Positions 51,936 to 60,193 of a DNA stretch of 64,000 nucleotides are shown piece by piece. The position numbers were made by a program, and so were the translations under genes. Each line of letters starts with the position of its first letter. The first letter of the stretch is position 1. Source of the stretch: Bacteroidales bacterium KHT7 (lineage in GTDB: Bacteria; Bacteroidota; Bacteroidia; Bacteroidales; Bacteroidaceae); the NCBI GenBank assembly GCA_900102385.1, contig FNBQ01000010.1, positions 33,384 through 97,383 of the forward strand, read 5' to 3'. The notes beneath the pieces are model-generated. The model worked only from the letters and a program-made list of their open reading frames with translations, had not been told where the DNA came from and ran no database searches.

Positions 51936-52066
51936 AATTCAAAATTCAAAATTCATAATTCAAAATTCAAAATTCAGAATTCATAATTCATAATTCACAA
52001 TTCATAATTCATAATTCACAATTGTCAATTGTGCATTGTCAATTGAAGATGTATTGTTAATTGAAG
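51905..52066. repeat. Heptamer repeats upstream of the lipoprotein operon
   Basis: A long run of ATTCATA, ATTCAAA, ATTCAGA, ATTCACA and ATTGTCA/ATTGACA heptamers covers the start codon of the small lipoprotein gene and about 130 bases upstream. Beyond it, 52067-52140 and 52171-52340 show no gene or clear signal apart from the promoter at 52141-52170. Confidence 0.85.
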
Positions 52067-52140
52067 ATTGGCTTTGGGTGAAAGTTGTTGAAGGGGCTGA
52101 GTTCATAATTGATTGATATTTGTTTTTTCATTATCGGATA

Positions 52141-52170
52141 CAAAGGAAGTATTTTTTTTGTTATTGCAAA
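52141..52170 (-). promoter_or_regulatory. Probable promoter of the DUF3160 lipoprotein operon
   Basis: Minus-strand TTTG (52167-52170), 18 bases, then TTCCTTTG (52141-52148), which departs from TAnnTTTG at one position. The leader would be about 200 bases and consist largely of heptamer repeats. Confidence 0.45.
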
Positions 52171-52347
52171 AGTTTTTTTGAGAAAATATTGTTTTTAGGA
52201 GTGGTTTCTTGCTTTCTTTAATTGTGCTTGTCTGTGGCTTTTGGCTCTTTTCGCAGGCTGTTCTGTTTCGGGTGCTTGGTGGGGAGGCTTCTGTGGCTTT
52301 CTTGTAATGTTCTTGGCTATGTTATGTTGCGGCTGATGGGGGCTTCT

Positions 52348-52386
52348 GATGTATAAAAATATAGGAGCGTACACGGGGGTGCGCTC
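52348..52386 (-). terminator. Terminator of the GH43-like gene
   Basis: ATAGGAGCG / CGCTCCTAT forms a 9-bp stem with a further partial stem inside, 10-15 bases beyond the stop codon; on the minus strand it is followed by ATTTTTATAC. Confidence 0.8.
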
Positions 52387-52397
52387 CTATGGATTTG

Positions 52398-54050
52398 TTA
52401 TTTTGTTGCGAACCTGATGGTCTCTAACGTGCAGATGGATTTTTCTTTGGTTGCCGAAGAGAACAACAGGTAGACGGCGTGCTTGCCGGTAAGATTGTTT
52501 ACGCCGTCGAGTTTGACGGGCTGCTCGGCTGAGGTTTGCGGCATATCGGGGGTTATCTTCAATGTGCCGACGCACTTGCCGCCTTGCTGTGTCCACGGAC
52601 GGTCGATATAGACATCAATCTGTCCTTCGATGCCTTGCGGAATCATGCCGAGGAGGAGGTAGACGTCTTGCTTGCCGTTGAGTCCGTTGAAATTGAAATA
52701 CTTGTAACCAACGATAGAGCCGTCGGTATTGTTTACAACGGGGTTGATGTTGTTTTTGAGGGCGTAAGGCTCTTTTAGGTTTGACTCGGGCGTGGTGCCG
52801 TATGCTGCGGCTACGTATGAGCCGTAGAAGGTGTTGTTGGGCCATTCGTGTACGGCAGTCTTTGGTCCGGTGTACCAACAGCAGATGCCGGCAGGGTGTA
52901 TGTCGATCGGGTTGAGGCCTTCGGTGCTGAAACCTTCTGACGTGTACTCGCCTTCGGAGATTGTTACCTTGCCGCCCTTGCCTTCCTCTACGGTTACGCT
53001 GATAGGGGCAACCATAGCCTGACGTGAAAATTCGTTCAGGCCATTCTGACGGTGGTAGAACACCCACCATTTGCCGTTGATTTCGCAGATAGAGCCGTGG
53101 GTGTTGCCGCTTACGTTGGCCGAAGCGAACACTTTGCCGTCGGGGTCTTTCTCGCGGGCGCGACCGTCGATGATTGTGCCGCCGTATGTCCACGGGCCTG
53201 TTGGGGTGTCGCTGTATGCGTAGGCGAGTGTGTAGTTGGAAGTGGGCAGTCCAAATTCGCCGTCCTTGGTGAAACGGCTGTAAATGAACACGTATTTGTC
53301 TTTGATTTTGCGGATGGATGAGGCTTCAAAGAAACGGAACTCGTTGTCGTCCTTGTCTTCAAAACCGCCAATCATTCTTACGGTTACTTTTGTTCCTTTC
53401 TTGACTGTTGCCATTGTTTCGGGGTCGAGTTCGGCAACGTGCGATGTGCCGAATCCCCAATAGCCATACACTTTGCCGTCGTCGTCGACAAAGACTGCCG
53501 GGTCGAATTTCAATACGCCGTTGGTGGTATCGGGGTTGGCTTTGTCCCAGTTGATAACCTCGAACGGACCGTCGGGGCGGTTGCTCTTGGCTACCATACC
53601 GTTTCTGCCGCCCACTTGGTTGTTGGGGTAGAGGTAGTAGGTCTTCTTGCCGTCCTTGTCCACTTTGAGCGTAACGTCGGGCGCAAAGAGGACGTCGGCT
53701 TCCTTCTGCGGTTCGCCCTTGCCGTTCTTGTCAACTTTGAGGATTACGCCGTCCATACGCCAATGATTGAGGTCGTTGACGTCTGCCGACCATACCACTT
53801 GGTCGCGTCCGCAGTAGTTTTTTACTTCGATGTCGTGCGAGCCATATACATACACGCGCTTTTTGCCGGGGTTGTCGGGGTCGTCGAAGACGTAGGGTTC
53901 GCCGTCTGGAATGTGGTCCCACAACGGGATGTAGGGGTTGCCAATGGTTGTGAGCGTAGCCTCGGGCGTGTTGAAGTTGGTGGCCTGCTGGCTGCTACAT
54001 GCGGCGAGAAGCGTGATGCCGCCAAGTAATAATAATGTCTTGCCTTTCAT
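52398..54050 (-). CDS. Glycoside hydrolase family 43-like lipoprotein
   Basis: Protein of 550 residues from the ATG at 54050. The sequence MKGKTLLLLGGITLLAACSS is a lipoprotein signal (Cys18), and an upstream in-frame start at 54104 overlaps the -7 box. A five-bladed propeller-type GH43 domain covers about residues 35-370, with PYVFDD, LFAPDV, FDPAVFVDDDGKVYGYWG and FFEASSIRKIKDKYVFIYS around the expected acidic residues. The C-terminal 180 residues resemble a carbohydrate-binding domain. It should act on arabinose- or xylose-containing glycans at the outer membrane or periplasm; exact specificity is open. Confidence 0.87.
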   Translation of the reverse strand: MKGKTLLLLGGITLLAACSSQQATNFNTPEATLTTIGNPYIPLWDHIPDGEPYVFDDPDNPGKKRVYVYGSHDIEVKNYCGRDQVVWSADVNDLNHWRMDGVILKVDKNGKGEPQKEADVLFAPDVTLKVDKDGKKTYYLYPNNQVGGRNGMVAKSNRPDGPFEVINWDKANPDTTNGVLKFDPAVFVDDDGKVYGYWGFGTSHVAELDPETMATVKKGTKVTVRMIGGFEDKDDNEFRFFEASSIRKIKDKYVFIYSRFTKDGEFGLPTSNYTLAYAYSDTPTGPWTYGGTIIDGRAREKDPDGKVFASANVSGNTHGSICEINGKWWVFYHRQNGLNEFSRQAMVAPISVTVEEGKGGKVTISEGEYTSEGFSTEGLNPIDIHPAGICCWYTGPKTAVHEWPNNTFYGSYVAAAYGTTPESNLKEPYALKNNINPVVNNTDGSIVGYKYFNFNGLNGKQDVYLLLGMIPQGIEGQIDVYIDRPWTQQGGKCVGTLKITPDMPQTSAEQPVKLDGVNNLTGKHAVYLLFSSATKEKSICTLETIRFATK

Positions 54051-54101
54051 ACAATTAAGATAAATTAGGATATTGGTATTTGTAAAATTACACTTCGGGG
54101 A

Positions 54102-54109
54102 CAAAGGTA
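54102..54109 (-). promoter_or_regulatory. -7 box of the GH43-like gene
   Basis: Minus-strand TACCTTTG matches TAnnTTTG. The region 17-20 bases upstream consists of heptamers without a clear TTTG. The predicted leader is about 45 bases. Confidence 0.55.
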
Positions 54110-54602
54110 GTAAATTCTTTTGAATTCATAATTCAAAATTCAGAATTCAGAATTCAGAATTCATAATTGGCGGTTGGCTTCATTAATTCATAAACTACCC
54201 TCCGAAAAATAACTGTAACAACTGTAACTGTAACTCTGTTCAATTCATAATTCATAATTCATAATTCATAATTCAGAATTCATAATTGGCGGTTGGCTTC
54301 ATTAATTCATAAACTACCATTCGAAAAATAACTGTAACAACTGTAACTGTAACTCTGTTCAATTCAAAATTCAAAATTCAGAATTCAAAATTCATAATTG
54401 ACAATGCACAATGTTTTGAGTTGAAAGTTGAAAGTTGAAAAATCTTTTTGAATTGACAATGTTTTGAGTTGAAAATTGAAAATTGAAAGTTTTTGAATTC
54501 ATAATTCAAAATTCAAAATTCATAATTCATAATTGACAATGCACAATTATGAGTTCCGTCATGCATTTTCAAATCCAGAAATTTTTTCAATTTTCAACTT
54601 TC
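54110..54602. repeat. Spacer built from heptamers and two 65-70 bp elements
   Basis: Heptamers fill 54115-54168, 54240-54286 and most of 54358-54545. Two nearly identical elements lie at 54169-54237 and 54288-54356 (GGCGGTTGGCTTCATTAATT, then CATAAACTACC and AACTGTAAC repeats). They match the pair at 47650-47819. No gene is seen in this roughly 490-base stretch. Confidence 0.85.
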
Positions 54603-55469
54603 TCAATTTTCAATTTTCTTGAGTTCCCGGTATTCTTTTGGAGTTATTTGGGTGTATGTTCTGAAGTAGCGGGTGAAGGCGGTTTGGTCGGAGAAGCCGA
54701 GTTCGTCGCTTATCTGCTGTATTGTCATCTCGGGGTGCTGCCTAAGCAGATATTTGCTTTGTATTATTACATAGCGTGCAATCCATTCGCCTGCGCCTAT
54801 GCCTGTGGTTTGCCGTATAACCCTGCCAAAGTATTTGGGCGACAGACATAGTTGCTCGGCATAGAAGCGAACCTCGCGACTTTCGCGATAATGTATGGCT
54901 ATGGCTCTGTGAAAGCGCGAGAGCAGTTGCTGTACTGGCTGCTCGTCTTGCAGCGTCATCGCGCCGTTCTCGCGTATGAAAGTCTCGGTCATGTCGGCCA
55001 GAATGTCCATTTGCTCCGCCATAAGTTCGTCGCGCTTTGGGTGTTTCAGTTGGCTTATGCTGTTGAGCAGCCTGAAGCAGGTGTATATGCTATCGAACTG
55101 GAAGCCGTTAAGTTTGAAAGATGTGTTGTAATGGTATTCAACGTGATAATGCGCCGGATGCATCTGCTTTATGTACTCCAAGAACCTTGCCGAGATGACG
55201 AGGAGCGTAGCCCTGTAGTCGGGGCTCACCTCGTGGGCATACAATATGTGGTTGGGAAAGATTATTGCCGTTTCGTGCCTGCGGAACTCAACCGGGTGCA
55301 TGTCGTATTCTGCCCGCAGCCATCCGCTGTGGTTAAGGGCTATGACGAGGTAGGGCGAGATGTAAGGCTCGCCATATACCGGCATGTCCGTTACGTTCTC
55401 GAGCACCGCCAGTCCAACCCTTTCAATCTGCTCAGCCATGTTTGCAAGAGGATGTTTGAATGTAGTCAT
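54603..55469 (-). CDS. AraC family transcriptional regulator
   Basis: Protein of 288 residues. The N-terminal 170 residues form a cupin-like effector domain, and the C-terminal 100 residues (FYAEQLCLSPKYFGRVIRQTTGIGAGEWIARYVIIQSKYLLRQ..TIQQISDELGFSDQTAFTRYFRTYTQITPKEYR) are a typical AraC double helix-turn-helix. The last residues KKIEN* are encoded by a GAAAATTGAAAATTGA heptamer stretch. It is divergent from the secreted-protein pair at 55675 and could regulate it, which is inference. Confidence 0.92.
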   Translation of the reverse strand: MTTFKHPLANMAEQIERVGLAVLENVTDMPVYGEPYISPYLVIALNHSGWLRAEYDMHPVEFRRHETAIIFPNHILYAHEVSPDYRATLLVISARFLEYIKQMHPAHYHVEYHYNTSFKLNGFQFDSIYTCFRLLNSISQLKHPKRDELMAEQMDILADMTETFIRENGAMTLQDEQPVQQLLSRFHRAIAIHYRESREVRFYAEQLCLSPKYFGRVIRQTTGIGAGEWIARYVIIQSKYLLRQHPEMTIQQISDELGFSDQTAFTRYFRTYTQITPKEYRELKKIEN

Positions 55470-55559
55470 AAGTGGAAATATAGATGTTTGTATAACTGTC
55501 TTCTGACTGAATTATTATGCTCTATCCGACTTTTTGTCAAACATTTCAATCTTTACGGG

Positions 55560-55591
55560 TTTATGCGAATGAAGAATGTTTTCTAATTTTG
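55560..55591 (+). promoter_or_regulatory. Promoter of the secreted-protein pair
   Basis: TTTA at 55560-55563, 20 bases, then TAATTTTG at 55584-55591. The leader to the ATG at 55675 is about 78 bases. Confidence 0.6.
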
Positions 55592-55674
55592 GCCTCTGAA
55601 AACCGGTTGGTTGAAATCGGATATAAGAATATATATGTAAGAATTGAATGATAGAAATTTTTAAATCAATTACA

Positions 55675-56046
55675 ATGAGAAAAGTTTTGCTGACATTATT
55701 GATGGCGGTAGGAGTACTTGTTGCCCGTGCTGACGGCTATGCCTACCTTACCTTCGAGACTGCCGACGGAGCGAGGGCTTCGGTTGCGGTAGAGTCGCTT
55801 GCGCTGAGCATAAGCGGCACAACACTTACGGCTGGCACGCAGTCGTTTAACCTGTCGAACCTTACCAAGATGTACTTCTCTAATGCCGATGAGACTACGG
55901 GCATAGAAGAGGTTACGGACGCAACCCTTGACGAGGCTGCCGAGATTTACGACCTTCGGGGACGTACTGTTTCGAGAGAGCAGATGAAGAAGGGTGCGTA
56001 CATTGTAAAGACAAAGCAGAAAACCTATAAGATTGTGGTGAGATGA
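55675..56046 (+). CDS. Small secreted protein with type IX-like C-terminal tail
   Basis: Protein of 123 residues. The start at 55675 begins a signal peptide (MRKVLLTLLMAVGVLVARA); an in-frame start at 55648 is less likely. A short beta-rich domain (YAYLTFETADGARASVAVE..SFNLSNLTKMYFSN) is followed by a tail EIYDLRGRTVSREQMKKGAYIVKTKQKTYKIVVR that resembles the sorting domain of type IX-secreted proteins. The beta-rich part resembles the N-terminal part of the next protein. The gene overlaps the next by 4 bases. Confidence 0.8.
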   Translation: MRKVLLTLLMAVGVLVARADGYAYLTFETADGARASVAVESLALSISGTTLTAGTQSFNLSNLTKMYFSNADETTGIEEVTDATLDEAAEIYDLRGRTVSREQMKKGAYIVKTKQKTYKIVVR

Positions 56047-57950
56047 AGAGGGTATATGCACTATTAACGCTTGTGATGCTGACGATAGCAGCCGCAGGCC
56101 AGACGCTTAACGTGAGAGTGGGTAGCGTAGTATATCAGTTTCCGGCAGACCAGACAGGCGAGATGACATATTCGGGCGGAACTACGCTTACCGTTATGGG
56201 CAAGACATTTGCCCTTGCCGAGATTACCAGCATGACGGTAGACAACACGAGCGTTACCGACGGAGCGGTAGGCATTACCTACAACGGCACATCGGCAACG
56301 GTAAGGGTGGCAGGCAACGTGGCGCAATACCTTATGCCAACGGTGAGCGGGGCACACGTGTCGATAGTACAGAGCGAGAGTCTGGCATCGGAGGTTACAT
56401 ACACCCTCGACGGCACGTCGGCCGACGGCGAGTTCTACATGGAAGGCTCGTACAAGGCAACGGTAGAGTTTAACGGTGTGACGCTTACCAACACAACGCC
56501 CGTATATAGCGGCGCGGCCGTGCATATACAAAACGGCAAGCGCATAAAGGTAAAGGTGGTTACCGGCACCACAAACACGCTTTGCGACGCAAAGGACGGC
56601 TCGCAGAAAGCCTGTCTTTACATAAAGGGACACGCCGAGTTTGCGCAGAAGGGCACGCTTAATGTGGCTGGCAATGTGAAGCACGGCATAAAGACCGGCG
56701 AGTACATGACTCTGAAGAATGCTGCCATAAACATAACATCGGCCGTGGGCGACGGCATATCGTGTGCCGAATACTTTGCTATGGAGAGCGGAGCGGTGAG
56801 CATAGCCGGAACGGGCGACGACGGCATACAATGCGACTTGGACGGCGAGGCTTCGACTGGCGAGACTGCCGACCACGAGGAAGAGGACAGCGGTAACATA
56901 TACATAAGCGGCGGAACGCTGAACATATCGGTCTCGGCTGATGCTGCCAAGGGCATAAAGGCAGGCGGCGACCTGAGGATAAGCGGCGGCGAGATGACCG
57001 TAAAGACAACCGGCGGAGGCGTTTGGGACACCGACGACAAGTCGGTAAAGGCATCATCGTGCCTTAGTTCGGACGGCAACACCATTATAAGCGGCGGAAC
57101 GCTTGGGCTTACAAGCACGGGCGCAGGCGGCAAGGGCATAAACTGCGACGGATCTCTTACGGCTACGGGCGGAACGGTTGTGGTAAGGACATCGGGCAAT
57201 GCCGTGGTGGCATCGGCTAACGGCACGCTGTCGGTTATATCAACATCAAGGCAACTTGACAGTTACACAAGCGACTACAAGTCGTCGCCAAAGGGCATAA
57301 AGGTTGACGGGGCTATAGTTGTAAGCGATGCCGCCGTGATAAGCATAACCACCTCGGGCGCAGGCGGCGAGGGTATTGAGAGCAAGCAGACGGTAGACAT
57401 AAAGGGCGGACAGGTAACGATAAACGCTACCGACGATGCCGTTAATGCTTCGGGCGACCTTACCGTGAGCGGCGGCTATTTGTATGCCTGCTCTACGGGC
57501 AACGACGGTCTTGATGCCAACGGCAACTGCTACATTAAGGGTGGACTTGTGTATGCCATAGGAGCGGCATCGCCCGAGGTGGCAATAGATGCAAACAGCG
57601 AGGAGCAGAAGAAACTGTATGTTACGGGCGGAACGATAGTTGCTATTGGCGGACTGGAGAGAGGGGCAAGTCTTTCGCAGTCGTGCTATTCGGCTTCGTC
57701 GTGGAACAAGAATGTGTGGTACGCGCTTACCGTTGGCGGCGAAACTTTTGCCTTCAAGACTCCGTCGGGGGGCGGCACAACGCTTGTGGTGTCGGGTGCC
57801 TCAACTCCTACGCTGAAGAGCGGCGTAAGCGTTAGCGGCGGAACGGAGATATTCGACGGAGCGGGCTACGTTGGTGCAACCGTAAGTGGTGGCTCGTCGG
57901 TATCGTTATCGTCGTATACTGCCAGCAGCGGTGGTATGGGCGGCAGATAA
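56043..57950 (+). CDS. Secreted Cthe_2159-like carbohydrate-binding repeat protein
   Basis: Protein of 635 residues. The signal peptide ends near AAAGQ, and an N-terminal domain of about 60 residues is shared with the preceding small protein. The long remainder consists of parallel-helix-type repeats (GIKTGEYMTLKNAAINITSAVGDGI, GDDGIQCD, ISGGTLNISVSADAAKGIKAGGDL, GKGINCDGSL, GGEGIESKQTVDIKGG, TDDAVNASGDLTVSGG). This matches the carbohydrate-binding Cthe_2159 type (PF14262), known to bind acidic polysaccharides. It is Gly-, Ser- and Thr-rich and ends in SSGGMGGR without a sorting tail. Confidence 0.87.
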   Translation: MKRVYALLTLVMLTIAAAGQTLNVRVGSVVYQFPADQTGEMTYSGGTTLTVMGKTFALAEITSMTVDNTSVTDGAVGITYNGTSATVRVAGNVAQYLMPTVSGAHVSIVQSESLASEVTYTLDGTSADGEFYMEGSYKATVEFNGVTLTNTTPVYSGAAVHIQNGKRIKVKVVTGTTNTLCDAKDGSQKACLYIKGHAEFAQKGTLNVAGNVKHGIKTGEYMTLKNAAINITSAVGDGISCAEYFAMESGAVSIAGTGDDGIQCDLDGEASTGETADHEEEDSGNIYISGGTLNISVSADAAKGIKAGGDLRISGGEMTVKTTGGGVWDTDDKSVKASSCLSSDGNTIISGGTLGLTSTGAGGKGINCDGSLTATGGTVVVRTSGNAVVASANGTLSVISTSRQLDSYTSDYKSSPKGIKVDGAIVVSDAAVISITTSGAGGEGIESKQTVDIKGGQVTINATDDAVNASGDLTVSGGYLYACSTGNDGLDANGNCYIKGGLVYAIGAASPEVAIDANSEEQKKLYVTGGTIVAIGGLERGASLSQSCYSASSWNKNVWYALTVGGETFAFKTPSGGGTTLVVSGASTPTLKSGVSVSGGTEIFDGAGYVGATVSGGSSVSLSSYTASSGGMGGR

Positions 57951-57988
57951 TTAAGTGGGTAATATTGAGATAATTACGAAAAAAGTGC

Positions 57989-58078
57989 TATATTTGCACT
58001 CGTTAAAATTGTTTTTTTAGTAAAGATTGAATGATGAAGATTCCCTCACGCTGTGAAGCGCGGGGGAATTGTATTTTT
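57989..58078 (+). ncRNA. Candidate small RNA with own promoter and terminator
   Basis: TATATTTG at 57989-57996, preceded by ATTG 21 bases upstream, starts a unit that meets a strong hairpin ATTCCCTCACGC / GCGCGGGGGAAT at 58040-58069 followed by a T-rich tail. No reading frame lies between. The expected RNA is about 75 bases (58003-58078). Alternatively the hairpin is simply the terminator of the gene ending at 57950. From 58079 to 58168 nothing is recognised. Confidence 0.35.
58040..58076 (+). terminator. Terminator after the Cthe_2159-like gene
   Basis: A 12-position stem with one mismatch and one T-G pair, loop TGTGAA, followed by TGTATTTTTG. It ends rightward transcription from the secreted-protein pair and any small RNA started at about 58003. 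Confidence 0.8.
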
Positions 58079-58168
58079 GTTGGGGGGATGGGGGCGAGAA
58101 AGTTATTATAGCCTCTTTCTTAAAGTCAAATATGGAATGTTGAGGCAATCTTATCGTGGAGAAGAAAA

Positions 58169-60184
58169 TCACATTTTCATCTGTGTAGACGGAAATGAAC
58201 TTCCTGTATTTCCAAAACAGTAAACACAAGTGTTTATAGGCTTGTTTCTATTTAAGAGTTCCAATGCCTTATTCTTGAAATCCGGGTCGTTAAGAAGTAT
58301 TCCATCGCGGACAGAATAGTCGGTATCAAGATTGTGTCGCGTCTTTAAATAACTGTCTATGTATGCGGCACGAGTGCAAAGATAGAAACGGTTATTTCGT
58401 ATAATCAAGCAACGATGGCGCATCCAGCAGTTTCTGAAACTGTCCTCGGCTTTTGTCTGTGTTAGTTTCTCTTCTGAAATGACGTTGCTGAATTCTTGCA
58501 CTTCCTTTATATTCAGAACTATTTCATATTTCTGGGCAAGATTGCGAATTTTTTCAATCGTACTATCCGGAACTGGCATAGAACTGTAATTTGAAATCCA
58601 AAGTTGGTCAAGACGCGAAAAATCTTCTTCCTTTAAGCGTTTGAAGAGAAGTCCGTTGCTTGTTATTCGCAGTGGCGTTTTTGGGAATAAATCCTTTATG
58701 ATATTGATAATCTCGCCAAGATGAGGATTGAGCATAGGCTCGCCACCAGATATCTTGATGACATCAGGATTCAGGTTTGCTTTTACGAATGTGAACATAT
58801 CGCGAACTTCTTCGGGACTGAGGAATCTCGGCTTGTTGAAGGGGGAACTGTTGCAACATTGCTTGCATTTTAGGTTACAATGCTCGCTTACGTGAACCTC
58901 GAAACTTTCGCAGTCTATTGTTCCTTGTTCGTTGATGTGATATTTTTTTCCGTCGGGAGTTTCGATGGCTTTCAGAAGAAACTTTGCACGGATTCCTATA
59001 CGACCGTCGGGAGAAGGCGCGAGCCGTATCTTGCAGTCTGGCGATGTCAGACGTGGAATGAATCGTTTTAAAAAATCTCCTTCGGAGTCATCACCAGAGT
59101 AGAATATTTCGGCTTCGAAAATGTCTTCAGCCTGAAAGCAATATCGGTATCCCTGTGGTGCCAGATTGTACATGCAGCCCAGTACGCGTAGTTTCTCGAA
59201 TAAAAAGTATACTTGATTGTATAGCGACTTTGTTGTATCATCATACCATATCGTATCTGTCTGCATTATAGTGTATTTGCCGTTTTTAATAATGCGAGCA
59301 CAGTAGTCTTTTGAGTCTGACATGTTGTTTTTTACATAGCGTATGCTGCTGTTATTTTCTGCCTGAAACATAAAGTATTGCTCGGCGGCATTTATCTGAT
59401 TGGTTTCGTTGCCGAACAAATCGGGCAGTTCGCTTTTGTATGTTGCAATCAACTCCGCTTTGTCGAAATCTTTTTCGATGACAATCTTTACTGGAAAATA
59501 TTCGCCTTCGTGAGTGAGGGGTAATGACTTGTATGTGTTGTAGTCTGCTTTGAACAGACAGCTGCTTCGTTCCCGGTCGGCATCATCGTTGCAATAGGTT
59601 TTCAGAAAGTGAAAATTGTTGTCGAGAAGAGGACGGAAAGTGTATTCGTGGGTTTTGTAGCCAAACATTTCAGCTATGCGGAAGTCGATAGACTCGCTTA
59701 TAAGAGCGTATGGCATGTCGGCATAAAAGCGAAAGTCTATGTCGTTCATCTCCTCGGCAAGTTGTCGCCCTGCATGGAAAATTATATTGTGGTCAACATG
59801 TCCGCCCACGCCAAGAGGAATGTAGCAGATTGCGTATTTCCCGCAGATGAGCAGTTCTCGCAGTTTCTTCTGTATGTCATTAAATAATTGTGTTTCTGTA
59901 CATTCTTTGTGAAACATAATGGAAGAATAGTTGCAGAAACGACTGTCGCGAAAGTATGAATCAGTAAAACCCATGTGTAGGGCTTTTGCTCCGATTTTTG
60001 AAATTGTGCATACATCATCTTTGCGTCGGCTTTCGTAGAGGCTTCTTGTCGCAGTATTTCCTTCCGAAAAGAAAGTAGCAATTGTTACGTTGGCATTGTT
60101 GGCTATTTCATTTTTTATGTTCTGAGCCATACTAAGCAGAACATCGTCAAGATGTGGTGAGACGTATAGAATTTTTGTTTCCAT
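58169..60184 (-). CDS. PIG-L deacetylase fused to radical SAM enzyme
   Basis: Protein of 671 residues. Residues 1-220 form a PIG-L/LmbE zinc deacetylase: SPHLDDVLLS (H11, D13, D14) and GVGGHVDHN (H129, H132). A linker of about 180 residues follows. Residues 425-580 form a radical SAM domain with CNLKCKQC (C436, C440, C443) and SGGEP (479-483). The C-terminus has further cysteines (C586, C592, C603, C653, C656) of SPASM/twitch type, able to hold an auxiliary Fe-S cluster. PIG-L enzymes remove N-acetyl groups from sugars; the radical SAM half would modify the product by hydrogen abstraction. It starts 9 bases after the glycosyltransferase gene and is last in the operon. The substrate is unknown. 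Confidence 0.85.
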   Translation of the reverse strand: METKILYVSPHLDDVLLSMAQNIKNEIANNANVTIATFFSEGNTATRSLYESRRKDDVCTISKIGAKALHMGFTDSYFRDSRFCNYSSIMFHKECTETQLFNDIQKKLRELLICGKYAICYIPLGVGGHVDHNIIFHAGRQLAEEMNDIDFRFYADMPYALISESIDFRIAEMFGYKTHEYTFRPLLDNNFHFLKTYCNDDADRERSSCLFKADYNTYKSLPLTHEGEYFPVKIVIEKDFDKAELIATYKSELPDLFGNETNQINAAEQYFMFQAENNSSIRYVKNNMSDSKDYCARIIKNGKYTIMQTDTIWYDDTTKSLYNQVYFLFEKLRVLGCMYNLAPQGYRYCFQAEDIFEAEIFYSGDDSEGDFLKRFIPRLTSPDCKIRLAPSPDGRIGIRAKFLLKAIETPDGKKYHINEQGTIDCESFEVHVSEHCNLKCKQCCNSSPFNKPRFLSPEEVRDMFTFVKANLNPDVIKISGGEPMLNPHLGEIINIIKDLFPKTPLRITSNGLLFKRLKEEDFSRLDQLWISNYSSMPVPDSTIEKIRNLAQKYEIVLNIKEVQEFSNVISEEKLTQTKAEDSFRNCWMRHRCLIIRNNRFYLCTRAAYIDSYLKTRHNLDTDYSVRDGILLNDPDFKNKALELLNRNKPINTCVYCFGNTGSSFPSTQMKM

Positions 60185-60193
60185 GTTTTGTTT

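Noticed and set aside
52615-53321. Frames on both strands within the GH43-like gene
   Set aside because: They lack homology, and the main frame has a lipobox and GH43 blades throughout.
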